This document shows, piece by piece, positions 1 to 7,067 of a stretch of 64,000 nt of DNA (within the stretch, counting starts at the first letter, position 1; each line of letters begins with the position of its first letter). The notes beneath the pieces are model-generated. The model did not search any database. It was not told where the DNA came from and saw only the letters and a list, made by a program, of their open reading frames with translations. The position numbers and the translations under genes were made by a program. This DNA comes from UBA2784 sp964494625 (GTDB lineage: Bacteria; Pseudomonadota; Alphaproteobacteria; Micropepsales; Micropepsaceae). The stretch spans positions 496,001 to 560,000 of the forward strand of contig CAZBRT010000002.1 in the NCBI GenBank assembly GCA_964494625.1, given 5' to 3'.

Positions 1-619
1 CGATGAAGGGGATGAAGAAGAGCCAGGCGGCGGGATGCTTTGCCATCACGTCGCGGGCGACCTCGGCCCAGCCCTCCAGCGTCATGATGGTGAAAAGCGT
101 GAACATCGTGTCGCCGATGGAGCCGAAATATCCGGGGAAGTCCGCGCCATAAAGCTTGGTCGCCAGAACCGAGCCCACGAAATAGACCAGGATCAGCACC
201 AGCACGATGGCGCCCATGCCCGGCAGGCCGCGCAGCAAGGCTTCCACGACCTTGCGCAATTGCGGAATGACCGACAGAAGGCGCAACACGCGCAGGATGC
301 GCAGCGAACGCAAAACCGATAGCGCGCCCGCCGCCGGGATAACCGAGATGATCACGATCAGGAAGTCAAAAATGTTCCAGCCCGAGCGGAAGAACGGCAA
401 TCGCGCGGCATAGAGGCGCAAGGCAAGTTCGACCACGAATATGCCGATGATCGCCCTGTCCACCAGCGTCAGAAGATCGCCCCAGCGCGCCATGATGGCC
501 CCCGAGGTCTCAAGGCCCAGGGTCACGGCGTTGATGATGATCACAGCGATGATGACGTCGTGGAAGAGCTTGTGCTCCACGAGTGCCGTGACGCGGGCGC
601 GAAGGTTTCTGTCGGACAT
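1..619 (-). CDS. Bacterial voltage-gated cation channel (NaChBac/CaV-like), 3' end outside the window
   Basis: This is a six-segment voltage-gated channel subunit of the NaChBac type, which would tetramerise in the inner membrane. The 206 visible residues run from Met1 through S1 (about 20-40), S2 (52-70), S3 (80-97), S4 (98-118), S5 (132-155), the pore helix and the selectivity filter; S6 and the C-terminal tail are cut off by the window edge. S4 carries Arg104, 107, 110 and 113 at three-residue spacing, the voltage-sensor signature. The filter reads TLEGWAE (residues 180-186), with Gly where NaChBac and NavAb have Ser. Gly at this position is associated with calcium selectivity in the prokaryotic channel CavMr, so a Ca2+ or mixed channel is possible. 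It is transcribed divergently from the decarboxylase gene. Confidence 0.85.
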   Translation of the reverse strand, partial: MSDRNLRARVTALVEHKLFHDVIIAVIIINAVTLGLETSGAIMARWGDLLTLVDRAIIGIFVVELALRLYAARLPFFRSGWNIFDFLIVIISVIPAAGALSVLRSLRILRVLRLLSVIPQLRKVVEALLRGLPGMGAIVLVLILVYFVGSVLATKLYGADFPGYFGSIGDTMFTLFTIMTLEGWAEVARDVMAKHPAAWLFFIPFI

Positions 620-744
620 GCTTTGGACGACCTGCTTTCAAGTTGTTGGCTGCGGCGCTTTCCGAATCGCGCTGGCACTTGCCGGCATTTTGCCGCATAA
701 GGCCGCCTTGCCCATGTGCAAGGAAACGGCTGAGGGAGTTCTTG

Positions 745-1953
745 ATGTCACGCGCCGCTGGAAAGGCACAAAAGAGTCACGCCAAAGCCCTTGACCGTTA
801 CGCGACGGTCGCAGAGCTCTGCCGCAAGCGCCAGCCCGCCACGCCCGTCTATGCGCTCTATCCCAAGCGCATCAAGCGCGCGGTCGAGCGGTTCCTGACG
901 GGCTTTCCCGGCCGTACCCTCTATGCCGTGAAGGCCAATCCGGCCCTGCCGGTGCTGGACCTTCTTTACGCTTCGGGTGTACGGGATTTCGATACCGCCT
1001 CGTTCCCCGAAGTTGAACTGATCGCGCGGCGCTTTCCGCAGGCCAAATGCCATTTCATGACCCCCATCCGCATCCGCGGCTGGGCAGGAGAAGCCTATCG
1101 CCGGTTCGGCGTGCGTCACTTCGTGATCGACGACATCCGTGAGCTCAACATCATCCTTGCCGAAACGCGGGCACGCACCCCGGCCGAGCGCAAGGGTCTC
1201 ACGATCTTTGTGCGGCTGGCGACACCGGTGGAAGGCGCCTTCCTTGAGCTTTCGTCCAAGTTCGGCGTCGATGCGGAACAGGGGGCGGAGCTTCTGAAAG
1301 CCGTTGCCGAGACCGGATGCCGGCCTGCACTCACCTTCCATGTCGGCACGCTGTGCATCAAGCCGGAAGCCTATGCACAGGCGCTTGATATCTGCCGGCA
1401 GGCGATCGAGGCGTCGGGCGTCGAGATTGCGGCACTTGATGTCGGTGGCGGATTTCCCGCGCCCTATCCGGGTCTTGCCGTGCCGCCGATGGACCAGTTC
1501 TTCGCCGCCATCAAGACCGCGCGCAAGACGCTGAAGCTCAAGCCGGGTGCAGATCTTTTCTGCGAACCCGGTCGTGCGCTGGTGGCGGAAGGCGTTTCGG
1601 TCGTCACGCAGGTGATCCGCCGGCGCGGCGAACGGCTTTACATCAATGACGGCATCTATGGCAGCCTGGACGAAATGACGCTGCCCGACTGGAATGTCGA
1701 ATATCCGCGCCGGGTCTTCATGACGACGGGCGAAAAGGCGGTCGTGGAGGTTGGCGGACCGCGGCGTCCCTTCAAAATCTTCGGCCCCACCTGCGATACG
1801 CTGGATGTGCTGCCCAAGCCGATCCTGCTGCCGCACACGATTGAAGCGGGCGACTATGTCGAGTTCGGCATGGTGGGCGCCTATTCCTGCGCCTTGCGCA
1901 CGGCGTTCAACGGTTTTTATCCCGACAATTTCGCGCTGGTTAACGAGGCGTAA
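745..1953 (+). CDS. Type III PLP-dependent decarboxylase (ornithine decarboxylase-like)
   Basis: This is a fold-type III (alanine-racemase-barrel) amino-acid decarboxylase of the ornithine/diaminopimelate/arginine family. It probably converts ornithine to putrescine for polyamine synthesis in the cytoplasm. The PLP lysine is Lys63 in YAVKANP. Other visible motifs are the HVG strand, the phosphate-binding GGGFPAPYP loop, EPGRALVA, a catalytic-Cys segment GPTCDTLD, and the C-terminal GAYS motif. At 402 residues it matches the short bacterial ODC form. The ATG at 745 is chosen because a GAGGGAG ribosome-binding site lies just upstream; the frame stays open further upstream without a convincing start. 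Ornithine versus lysine or diaminopimelate preference cannot be settled by eye, but the short length and absence of an N-terminal extension favour ODC. Confidence 0.85.
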   Translation: MSRAAGKAQKSHAKALDRYATVAELCRKRQPATPVYALYPKRIKRAVERFLTGFPGRTLYAVKANPALPVLDLLYASGVRDFDTASFPEVELIARRFPQAKCHFMTPIRIRGWAGEAYRRFGVRHFVIDDIRELNIILAETRARTPAERKGLTIFVRLATPVEGAFLELSSKFGVDAEQGAELLKAVAETGCRPALTFHVGTLCIKPEAYAQALDICRQAIEASGVEIAALDVGGGFPAPYPGLAVPPMDQFFAAIKTARKTLKLKPGADLFCEPGRALVAEGVSVVTQVIRRRGERLYINDGIYGSLDEMTLPDWNVEYPRRVFMTTGEKAVVEVGGPRRPFKIFGPTCDTLDVLPKPILLPHTIEAGDYVEFGMVGAYSCALRTAFNGFYPDNFALVNEA

Positions 1954-2017
1954 AAACGCCGTCCCCTGATCGCGCCAATCCTTTCATCGTTACTGACAAT
2001 TTCTTTACCCGCGCACG

Positions 2018-2044
2018 GCAACATTGGCCCATCGCCAATGTTGC
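2018..2044. repeat. Perfect 10-bp inverted repeat with 7-nt spacer
   Basis: The arms GCAACATTGG and CCAATGTTGC are perfectly complementary around the spacer CCCATCG. The repeat ends 39 nt before the DUF2336 start codon. No T-tract follows on either strand, so it is not a typical intrinsic terminator. It could be an operator or a 5'-UTR hairpin. Confidence 0.6.
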
Positions 2045-2083
2045 AACGGGGCCGTCGCCGGCCCTCCCGGGCTTGCCAGAACG

Positions 2084-3199
2084 ATGACCGCGCAGAACAG
2101 CCATCTTCAACGCCTGATCGCGCTGGCCAAGGAGCCATCAAGCGACAAAAGGCGTGAGCTGCTCCGCGATGTCACCGACCTCTTCCTTGAAAAGCCCTCG
2201 CAATACTCGCCGCGCGAAACCGATTATTTCGGCGACATCATCGGCAAGGTGGCGCTGGAGATGGAAATGACCGTGCGGCGCACGCTGGCCGAGCGGCTTG
2301 CCACGGTTGCCCAGGCGCCGCATGGCCTTGTCACGCAGCTTGCGAATGACACGATCGAGGTGGCGCAGCCGCTTCTGACGAACAGCCCGGTCCTGCGCGA
2401 CACCGATCTTGTCGCCATCGCCAAGATGAAGGGCCGCGACCATCTGGCCGCGATGGCCCAACGCCCAAGCGTGAGCGAGACGGTTGCCGATGCGATTGTC
2501 GCGCGCGGCGATGACGGCGTGCTTGTAAGGCTTGCCACAAATCCCGGCGCGCGGCTGTCACGCGGTGCGATGGAAACCATGGTCGCCCGCTCGGAAAAGA
2601 GCGAAGAGCTTCAGGCCGGCATGGTCTCGCGCAAGGACCTGCCGCCCGACCTTCTCAACGACATGTTCTTCTTTGTCACGACCGAGCTCAAGAAGCAGAT
2701 CGTGGCGAAGATGGAGGACATCGATCCCCAGGTGCTGGATGCCGCCCTTGCGGACAGCCAGAAGCGCATGTCCGCCGAGCTCGCCTCCGCACATGATGCC
2801 TATGCAAAGGCCGAGCATTTCATCTCGGGCAAGGAACGCGAAGGCAAGCTGAACGAGACACTGGTCATCACGCTGTTGCGGGCGAAGCAGATTCCCGAAC
2901 TCATCGTCGCCTTTGCCCGCATGACGGGCCTCGACAACCGCACGTCACGCAAGGTGCTGTTTGACCGCAATGCGGAAAGCCTTGCGATTGCCTGCAAGGC
3001 CAGCAAGTTCGACCGCGCGACGTTCTCGACCATCGCGCTTTTGACCTCGCCGCCCGATGCGCGCTCGCTGGGCGATACGTATGACCTTCTCAGCCTATAC
3101 GACAAAGTGCCGCCCGAAACCGCCCAGCGCGTGATGCGCTTCTGGCGCGTGCGCCGCGATGCGCTGGGCAGTGAACCTGCAGCGGCTGCCGCACGCTGA
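2084..3199 (+). CDS. DUF2336 domain-containing protein
   Basis: This 371-residue helical protein resembles the alphaproteobacterial DUF2336 family, which has no settled function. The sequence is a run of amphipathic helices with HEAT-like spacing (for example the segments around RRTLAERLA and LVRLATNPGA) and has no signal peptide or membrane segment, so it should be cytoplasmic. The ATG at 2084 is preferred over upstream in-frame starts because family members begin close to the LIALAKEPSSDKRRELL segment. A perfect inverted repeat lies just upstream. It converges on prfC with a 9-bp gap. A signalling or scaffold role has been suggested for the family by context, but nothing in this sequence proves it. 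Confidence 0.75.
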   Translation: MTAQNSHLQRLIALAKEPSSDKRRELLRDVTDLFLEKPSQYSPRETDYFGDIIGKVALEMEMTVRRTLAERLATVAQAPHGLVTQLANDTIEVAQPLLTNSPVLRDTDLVAIAKMKGRDHLAAMAQRPSVSETVADAIVARGDDGVLVRLATNPGARLSRGAMETMVARSEKSEELQAGMVSRKDLPPDLLNDMFFFVTTELKKQIVAKMEDIDPQVLDAALADSQKRMSAELASAHDAYAKAEHFISGKEREGKLNETLVITLLRAKQIPELIVAFARMTGLDNRTSRKVLFDRNAESLAIACKASKFDRATFSTIALLTSPPDARSLGDTYDLLSLYDKVPPETAQRVMRFWRVRRDALGSEPAAAAAR

Positions 3200-3208
3200 A
3201 CCCCATTT

Positions 3209-4810
3209 TCAGGCCTTGATGTCGCGCCGCTCGCGTGTGGCGGTGAAGACGATTTTCGGGTGGCGATCGCTCGCATAGCGCAGCTCCCACCCACCCTTGG
3301 CGAGGAACACCAGCGCGCCATCCCCATCCAGCGCCATCTGGCCCCGGTTTGAGTTGACGAAGGCTTCCAGGTCCTCGCGCTTTTCCGCATGGACCCAGCG
3401 GGCGGTGTCATAGGGTGAGTCCTCAAAGCCCACATCCAGCCCGTATTCGGCGGCAATGCGGTTTGCCAGCACGTCCAGCTGCAGCTGGCCGACGACACCG
3501 ACGATCCAGGCATTGCCGATATTGGGGCGGAAGACCTGCGTTACGCCCTCCTCTGCCAGCGATTCCAGCGCGCGCTGCAGGTGCTTTGCTTTCAGGGGAT
3601 CAGCCAGACGCACGCGGCGCAGGATTTCGGGCGCAAAGTTCGGGATGCCGGTGAAGGTCAGGTCTTCGCTCTCGCTCAGCGTATCGCCCACACGCAGCAC
3701 GCCATGATTGGGAATGCCGATGATGTCGCCCGGCCAGGCTTCATCGACCAGCTCGCGGTCCTGCGCGAAGAAAAGGATCGGGTTGTGGACCGGGATCGTT
3801 TTCCCCGTGCGTGACTGGCGAAGGCGCATGCCGCGCCTGAAACGGCCGGACGCGATGCGCATGAAAGCCACGCGGTCGCGGTGGTTCGGGTCCATGTTCG
3901 CCTGAACCTTGAACACGAAGCCCGACACGCGTTCTTCCTCCGGCATGACCATGCGCGTCTCGGCCTTTTGCGGGCGCGGGGGCGGTGCCACGCGGCCAAT
4001 GGCGGCCAGAAGCTCTGTCACACCGAAATCACGCAAGGCGCTGCCGAAGAAAACCGGCGTCAGATGTCCCTCGCGGTAGGACGCAAGATCAAAGGCGGGA
4101 TAGAGCCCGCGGACCATGTCCACGTCATCCGCCATCTGGCGGCGTTCACCGGCGGACAGGAAACCCTGGGCCACCGCGTCATCTGCATCCATCAGCCTGG
4201 GCGCGTCGCCCTCGCGGCGGAAAGGCAGGAACTTTCCGGTCGCAATGTCGGCCACGCCCCGGAAACCCGACCCCATGCCCACCGGCCAGGCCATCGGCAC
4301 GCAATCGAGCGCGAGCTTCGACGACACGTCGTCAAGAAGGGCGATGGGGTCGAGTGCCTCACGGTCCATCTTGTTGACGAAAGTGATGATGGGAATGTCG
4401 CGCAGGCGGCAGACCTCAAAGAGTTTCAGCGTCTGCGCTTCGATGCCCTTGGCGGCGTCGAGCACCATGATGGCGCTGTCGGCAGCTGTCAGGGTGCGAT
4501 AGGTGTCTTCACTGAAATCCTCGTGGCCGGGCGTATCCAGAAGGTTGAAGGTCACGCCATTGGCGCGGAAGGTCATCACCGCCGTCGTCACCGAGATGCC
4601 GCGGTCCTGCTCAATCTTCATCCAGTCAGAGCGCGCACGGCGGCGGTCGCCCTTGGCCTTGACCTCGCCGGCAAGGTGTATCGCGCCGCCTTTGAGCAGA
4701 AGATGCTCGGTCAGCGTCGTCTTGCCCGCGTCAGGATGCGAGATGATGGCGAAGGTGCGCCTTGCGGCGGCGGCCTCGGCGGGTGTTTTGGGATCGGCCA
4801 GTGTGCTCAT
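3209..4810 (-). CDS. prfC: Peptide chain release factor 3 (RF3)
   Basis: RF3 is a translational GTPase that recycles RF1 and RF2 from the ribosome after termination. The 533-residue product has the full G domain: G1 SHPDAGKTT, switch region with GISVTTAVM, G3 DTPGHEDF and G4 NKMD. The EF-Tu-like domain 2 and the RF3-specific C-terminal domain (GVVGQLQLDVL) follow. Length and order match E. coli PrfC (529 residues). The ATG at 4810 is chosen over an in-frame TTG four codons upstream because GAGGCGG lies 5 nt before it and the product then starts MSTLADPK, like family members. It appears intact. Confidence 0.95.
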   Translation of the reverse strand: MSTLADPKTPAEAAAARRTFAIISHPDAGKTTLTEHLLLKGGAIHLAGEVKAKGDRRRARSDWMKIEQDRGISVTTAVMTFRANGVTFNLLDTPGHEDFSEDTYRTLTAADSAIMVLDAAKGIEAQTLKLFEVCRLRDIPIITFVNKMDREALDPIALLDDVSSKLALDCVPMAWPVGMGSGFRGVADIATGKFLPFRREGDAPRLMDADDAVAQGFLSAGERRQMADDVDMVRGLYPAFDLASYREGHLTPVFFGSALRDFGVTELLAAIGRVAPPPRPQKAETRMVMPEEERVSGFVFKVQANMDPNHRDRVAFMRIASGRFRRGMRLRQSRTGKTIPVHNPILFFAQDRELVDEAWPGDIIGIPNHGVLRVGDTLSESEDLTFTGIPNFAPEILRRVRLADPLKAKHLQRALESLAEEGVTQVFRPNIGNAWIVGVVGQLQLDVLANRIAAEYGLDVGFEDSPYDTARWVHAEKREDLEAFVNSNRGQMALDGDGALVFLAKGGWELRYASDRHPKIVFTATRERRDIKA

Positions 4811-4871
4811 GCGCCGCCTCAATAAGGGATCGGGGCGGCGGCGTCACGCGGGAAATGGATATTGCTCCGCC

Positions 4872-5438
4872 TCAGGATACTGGCGTTGCACAGGCGGCGA
4901 TGGGAGACGACGACACCGCCGAGGGGTCGCGTGTGACATTGAAGCAGCAGCTGGCGATGACGCGGCCGTCAAGGCGGGCCTCGAACATCCAGACGCCTTC
5001 GACCAGCTCACCGGGATAGTCAAAGCGATAGAGCATCTGAAGGTCGCCGCCCGCGATCAAATCTTCGGTTCCGTTACTGACGCGTAATAGTTCGCCCGTA
5101 AGCGGGTGCTGAATGCCTGGCGCAGGAAATCGCCATTGGGATTCGACCTGAATCATTCCCGTTCCCGGTATGCCGGGCAGCGTCATCTGACAGCCAAAAG
5201 TGTTGCCGGGTTCCGGGCGGATGAGAGAGCCCGGCTCCAGCAGCAGGCAATTGCCGATGACAGTCGCCAGCAACTCGTCGGGCGTGATCCGGGGAATCCA
5301 GACGTCGCAATGATAGCGCCCGGCCGCAAACACAATTGCATCGCCTGATGGCTCTGGCGCCGGTGCTATCGTGGTGGCGCGCGCAGGCGCAGGCAGAATT
5401 GCTAGGGCAGCAGCAGCCAGAAGAAGTGCGATGCGCAT
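4872..5438 (-). CDS. Secreted Cys-rich DUF3859-like protein, copy 3 of a tandem triplet
   Basis: This 188-residue protein is the last of three tandem paralogues. It has an N-terminal signal peptide (LLLAAAALAILPAPARA) and then a compact domain with conserved cysteines in GRYHC, NCLLLEPGS, NTFGC, SCCFNV and AAC. The pattern (FGC...LPG, WRFPAPG, YRFDYPGELVEGVW, then a final strand) recalls the DUF3859 fold, but this is judged from memory. It is probably periplasmic or exported with disulfides. The ATG at 5438 has AAGGAAGG upstream. The last 29 codons are nearly identical in DNA to those of the other two copies. Function is unknown. Confidence 0.7.
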   Translation of the reverse strand: MRIALLLAAAALAILPAPARATTIAPAPEPSGDAIVFAAGRYHCDVWIPRITPDELLATVIGNCLLLEPGSLIRPEPGNTFGCQMTLPGIPGTGMIQVESQWRFPAPGIQHPLTGELLRVSNGTEDLIAGGDLQMLYRFDYPGELVEGVWMFEARLDGRVIASCCFNVTRDPSAVSSSPIAACATPVS

Positions 5439-5461
5439 GACTGGCCTTCCTTTGGTTCGCC

Positions 5462-6031
5462 TCAGGAAACCGGCGTTGAGCAGGCGGCGATGGGAGACGA
5501 CGACACCGCCGAGGGGTCGCGCGTGACATTGAAGCAGCAGCTGGCGATGACTTTGTCGTTGACGAGGACTTCTGCCGTCCAGACGCCTTCGACCATTTCG
5601 TCCGCAACGTCGAACCGGAAACCCTCCAACAGGCCCTGACCATCCTGCCATTGCTGCCGCCAACTCAGTTCCAGGGATCGCTCGCCTGTACGTGGGTCAG
5701 GAACGCCTGGTGCGGGAAATCGCCAGCGGGACTCCAGCGCAACCGGTGCGCCGTCGGCCGCATATGGCAATAAGACCATGCAACCGAACGTATCGCCCAG
5801 CGAAGGAATGATGACCGATCCGCGCTCGACCAACACACAACTCCGGAACGAGTGACGCGGGAGCCCGTCGAGCGAAGTAATGCCGGTTTCGCCCATACAA
5901 TTGTATCTGCCAGCCGCGATGACGTAGGACCGATGGGTTTCTGTATCAGCCTTGACAGTGCCGATCACCGGCAACGCGGTTGCCGAAAGAACTGCCAAGG
6001 GCAGAACCAAGGACCGAAAGGACAGAGTCAT
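5462..6031 (-). CDS. Secreted Cys-rich DUF3859-like protein, copy 2 of a tandem triplet
   Basis: This is the middle paralogue, 189 residues, with a signal peptide of different sequence (RSLVLPLAVLSATALPVIG) from its neighbours. The core keeps the cysteine framework (GRYNC, SCVLVERGS, DTFGC, SCCFNV, AAC) and the WRFPAPG and FDVADEMVEGVW motifs, while the rest has diverged strongly. A strong GGAGGTGA ribosome-binding site precedes the ATG. Gaps to the flanking copies are only 13 and 23 bp, so the three are probably one transcript running 6611 to 4872. It is the most divergent copy in the body, yet its 3' end matches the others almost base for base. Function is unknown. Confidence 0.7.
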   Translation of the reverse strand: MTLSFRSLVLPLAVLSATALPVIGTVKADTETHRSYVIAAGRYNCMGETGITSLDGLPRHSFRSCVLVERGSVIIPSLGDTFGCMVLLPYAADGAPVALESRWRFPAPGVPDPRTGERSLELSWRQQWQDGQGLLEGFRFDVADEMVEGVWTAEVLVNDKVIASCCFNVTRDPSAVSSSPIAACSTPVS

Positions 6032-6044
6032 TTTTCACCTCCGC

Positions 6045-6611
6045 TCAAGAAACCGGCGTTGCGCAGGCGGCGATGGGAGACGACGACACCGCCGAGGGGT
6101 CGCGCGTGACATTGAAGCAGCAGCTGGCGATGACCTCACCCCCCAGCCGCGCCTCCATGGACCACGCGCCCTCGATCATCTCGGCGGGAAAGTCGAAGCG
6201 ATAAAGCGCAATGAAGTCGCCGCCTGCGATCATCGGCCAGGTCCATCCGCTGGAATGCAGGATTTCGCCGGTCACGGGATGCGGCAGGCCGGGCGCGGGA
6301 AATCGCCAGTCGGTTTCAATGTCAATGATCGCAGAACCGGGAACGCCCGGCAGCGTCATGCGGCAACCAAAGCTCTTGCCCAATTCGGGTGTGACGACCG
6401 AACCTTGTTCCAGGAGCACGCAATCCTCGACCACGGATCCGACAAGGCCATCGGGGCTCGTCATCGGGAAGCCATCGGTGCAGGCGTATCGCCCGGCCTC
6501 GAAGACATTTGCGGTATCGGGAAATTCAGGCGCCGGCGCCTCGGTGATGGCGCGCGCGGATGCGGGCAATGCTGCAATGGCGGCGGCAGCCAGAAGAATT
6601 GCGATGCGCAT
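6045..6611 (-). CDS. Secreted Cys-rich DUF3859-like protein, copy 1 of a tandem triplet
   Basis: This is the promoter-proximal paralogue, 188 residues. Its signal peptide (LLAAAAIAALPASARA) is nearly the same as that of copy 3 and is followed by the same cysteine pattern (GRYAC, DCVLLEQGS, KSFGC, SCCFNV, AAC). The motifs WRFPAPG and YRFDFPAEMIEGAW are clear. Copies 1 and 3 are closer to each other than to copy 2. The tripling suggests selection for dosage or diversification of an exported small protein. There is no catalytic signature; a binding or surface role is possible but not shown. Confidence 0.7.
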   Translation of the reverse strand: MRIAILLAAAAIAALPASARAITEAPAPEFPDTANVFEAGRYACTDGFPMTSPDGLVGSVVEDCVLLEQGSVVTPELGKSFGCRMTLPGVPGSAIIDIETDWRFPAPGLPHPVTGEILHSSGWTWPMIAGGDFIALYRFDFPAEMIEGAWSMEARLGGEVIASCCFNVTRDPSAVSSSPIAACATPVS

Positions 6612-6725
6612 GGCCGGTGTTCCCTAAGGGGGTCCGCCTGTATTTGACGGCCCCTTGCCATGCTTGGCAAGGAAGATGGCGGGGATGTGGCCGGGCTATC
6701 CATACGCGGAGCCCGGTTTTCACCC

Positions 6726-7067
6726 TTACCGCTGCACCGCCTCATCGAGAAAAGCCGCGTCGCCATTCATCTCGACAGCGATGATCCACAAGTCGGGATC
6801 CATGCGCTTCTCTTTTTCGATCAGCGCGGCAACACGATCGGCATCGGCAGGTGTTGACCCGTTGAGGCAGCGCCAGATCCGCGTGCCATCGCCGCGATTG
6901 GCTTCCATCAGCAAATCGACGCGGCGGTCGGCATATTCAAGCTGGAGAAAAAGCGCGCCTGCATCCTCATCGCCCCTGCGGACAAGGGCTGCAAAGTGAC
7001 CCGCCAATTGCGCGCGGCGGATGATGGCAGCAGCGCGGAAACCCGCTTTGAGGCGGGGCGTCATCAT
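6726..7067 (-). CDS. DUF1491 family protein
   Basis: This 113-residue protein matches the alphaproteobacterial DUF1491 family: RLKAGF...IRRAQ at the N terminus, VRRGDEDAGALFLQ, a RIWR strand, and the ending DPDLWIIAVE..DAAFLDEAV. It is small, soluble and of unknown function. Its start overlaps the stop codon of the upstream kinase gene by one base (TGATG), so the two are translationally coupled. Two adjacent ATGs are possible starts, three bases apart. Confidence 0.85.
   Translation of the reverse strand: MMTPRLKAGFRAAAIIRRAQLAGHFAALVRRGDEDAGALFLQLEYADRRVDLLMEANRGDGTRIWRCLNGSTPADADRVAALIEKEKRMDPDLWIIAVEMNGDAAFLDEAVQR

Larger units (their letters stand above)
4872..6134 (-). repeat. Near-identical 90-bp 3' ends shared by three tandem genes
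   Basis: The segments 4872-4961, 5462-5551 and 6045-6134 each encode the last 29 residues and stop codon of one paralogue. They differ by about two to five bases, including synonymous sites, while the remainder of the three genes is strongly diverged. This pattern points to gene conversion or strong nucleotide-level constraint at the 3' ends. Confidence 0.8.

Noticed and set aside
1940..1954. TTAA-N7-TAAA match to a CtrA box at the end of the decarboxylase gene
   Set aside because: It spans the last codons and stop of a gene and is about 130 bp from the next start; chance occurrence is likely.
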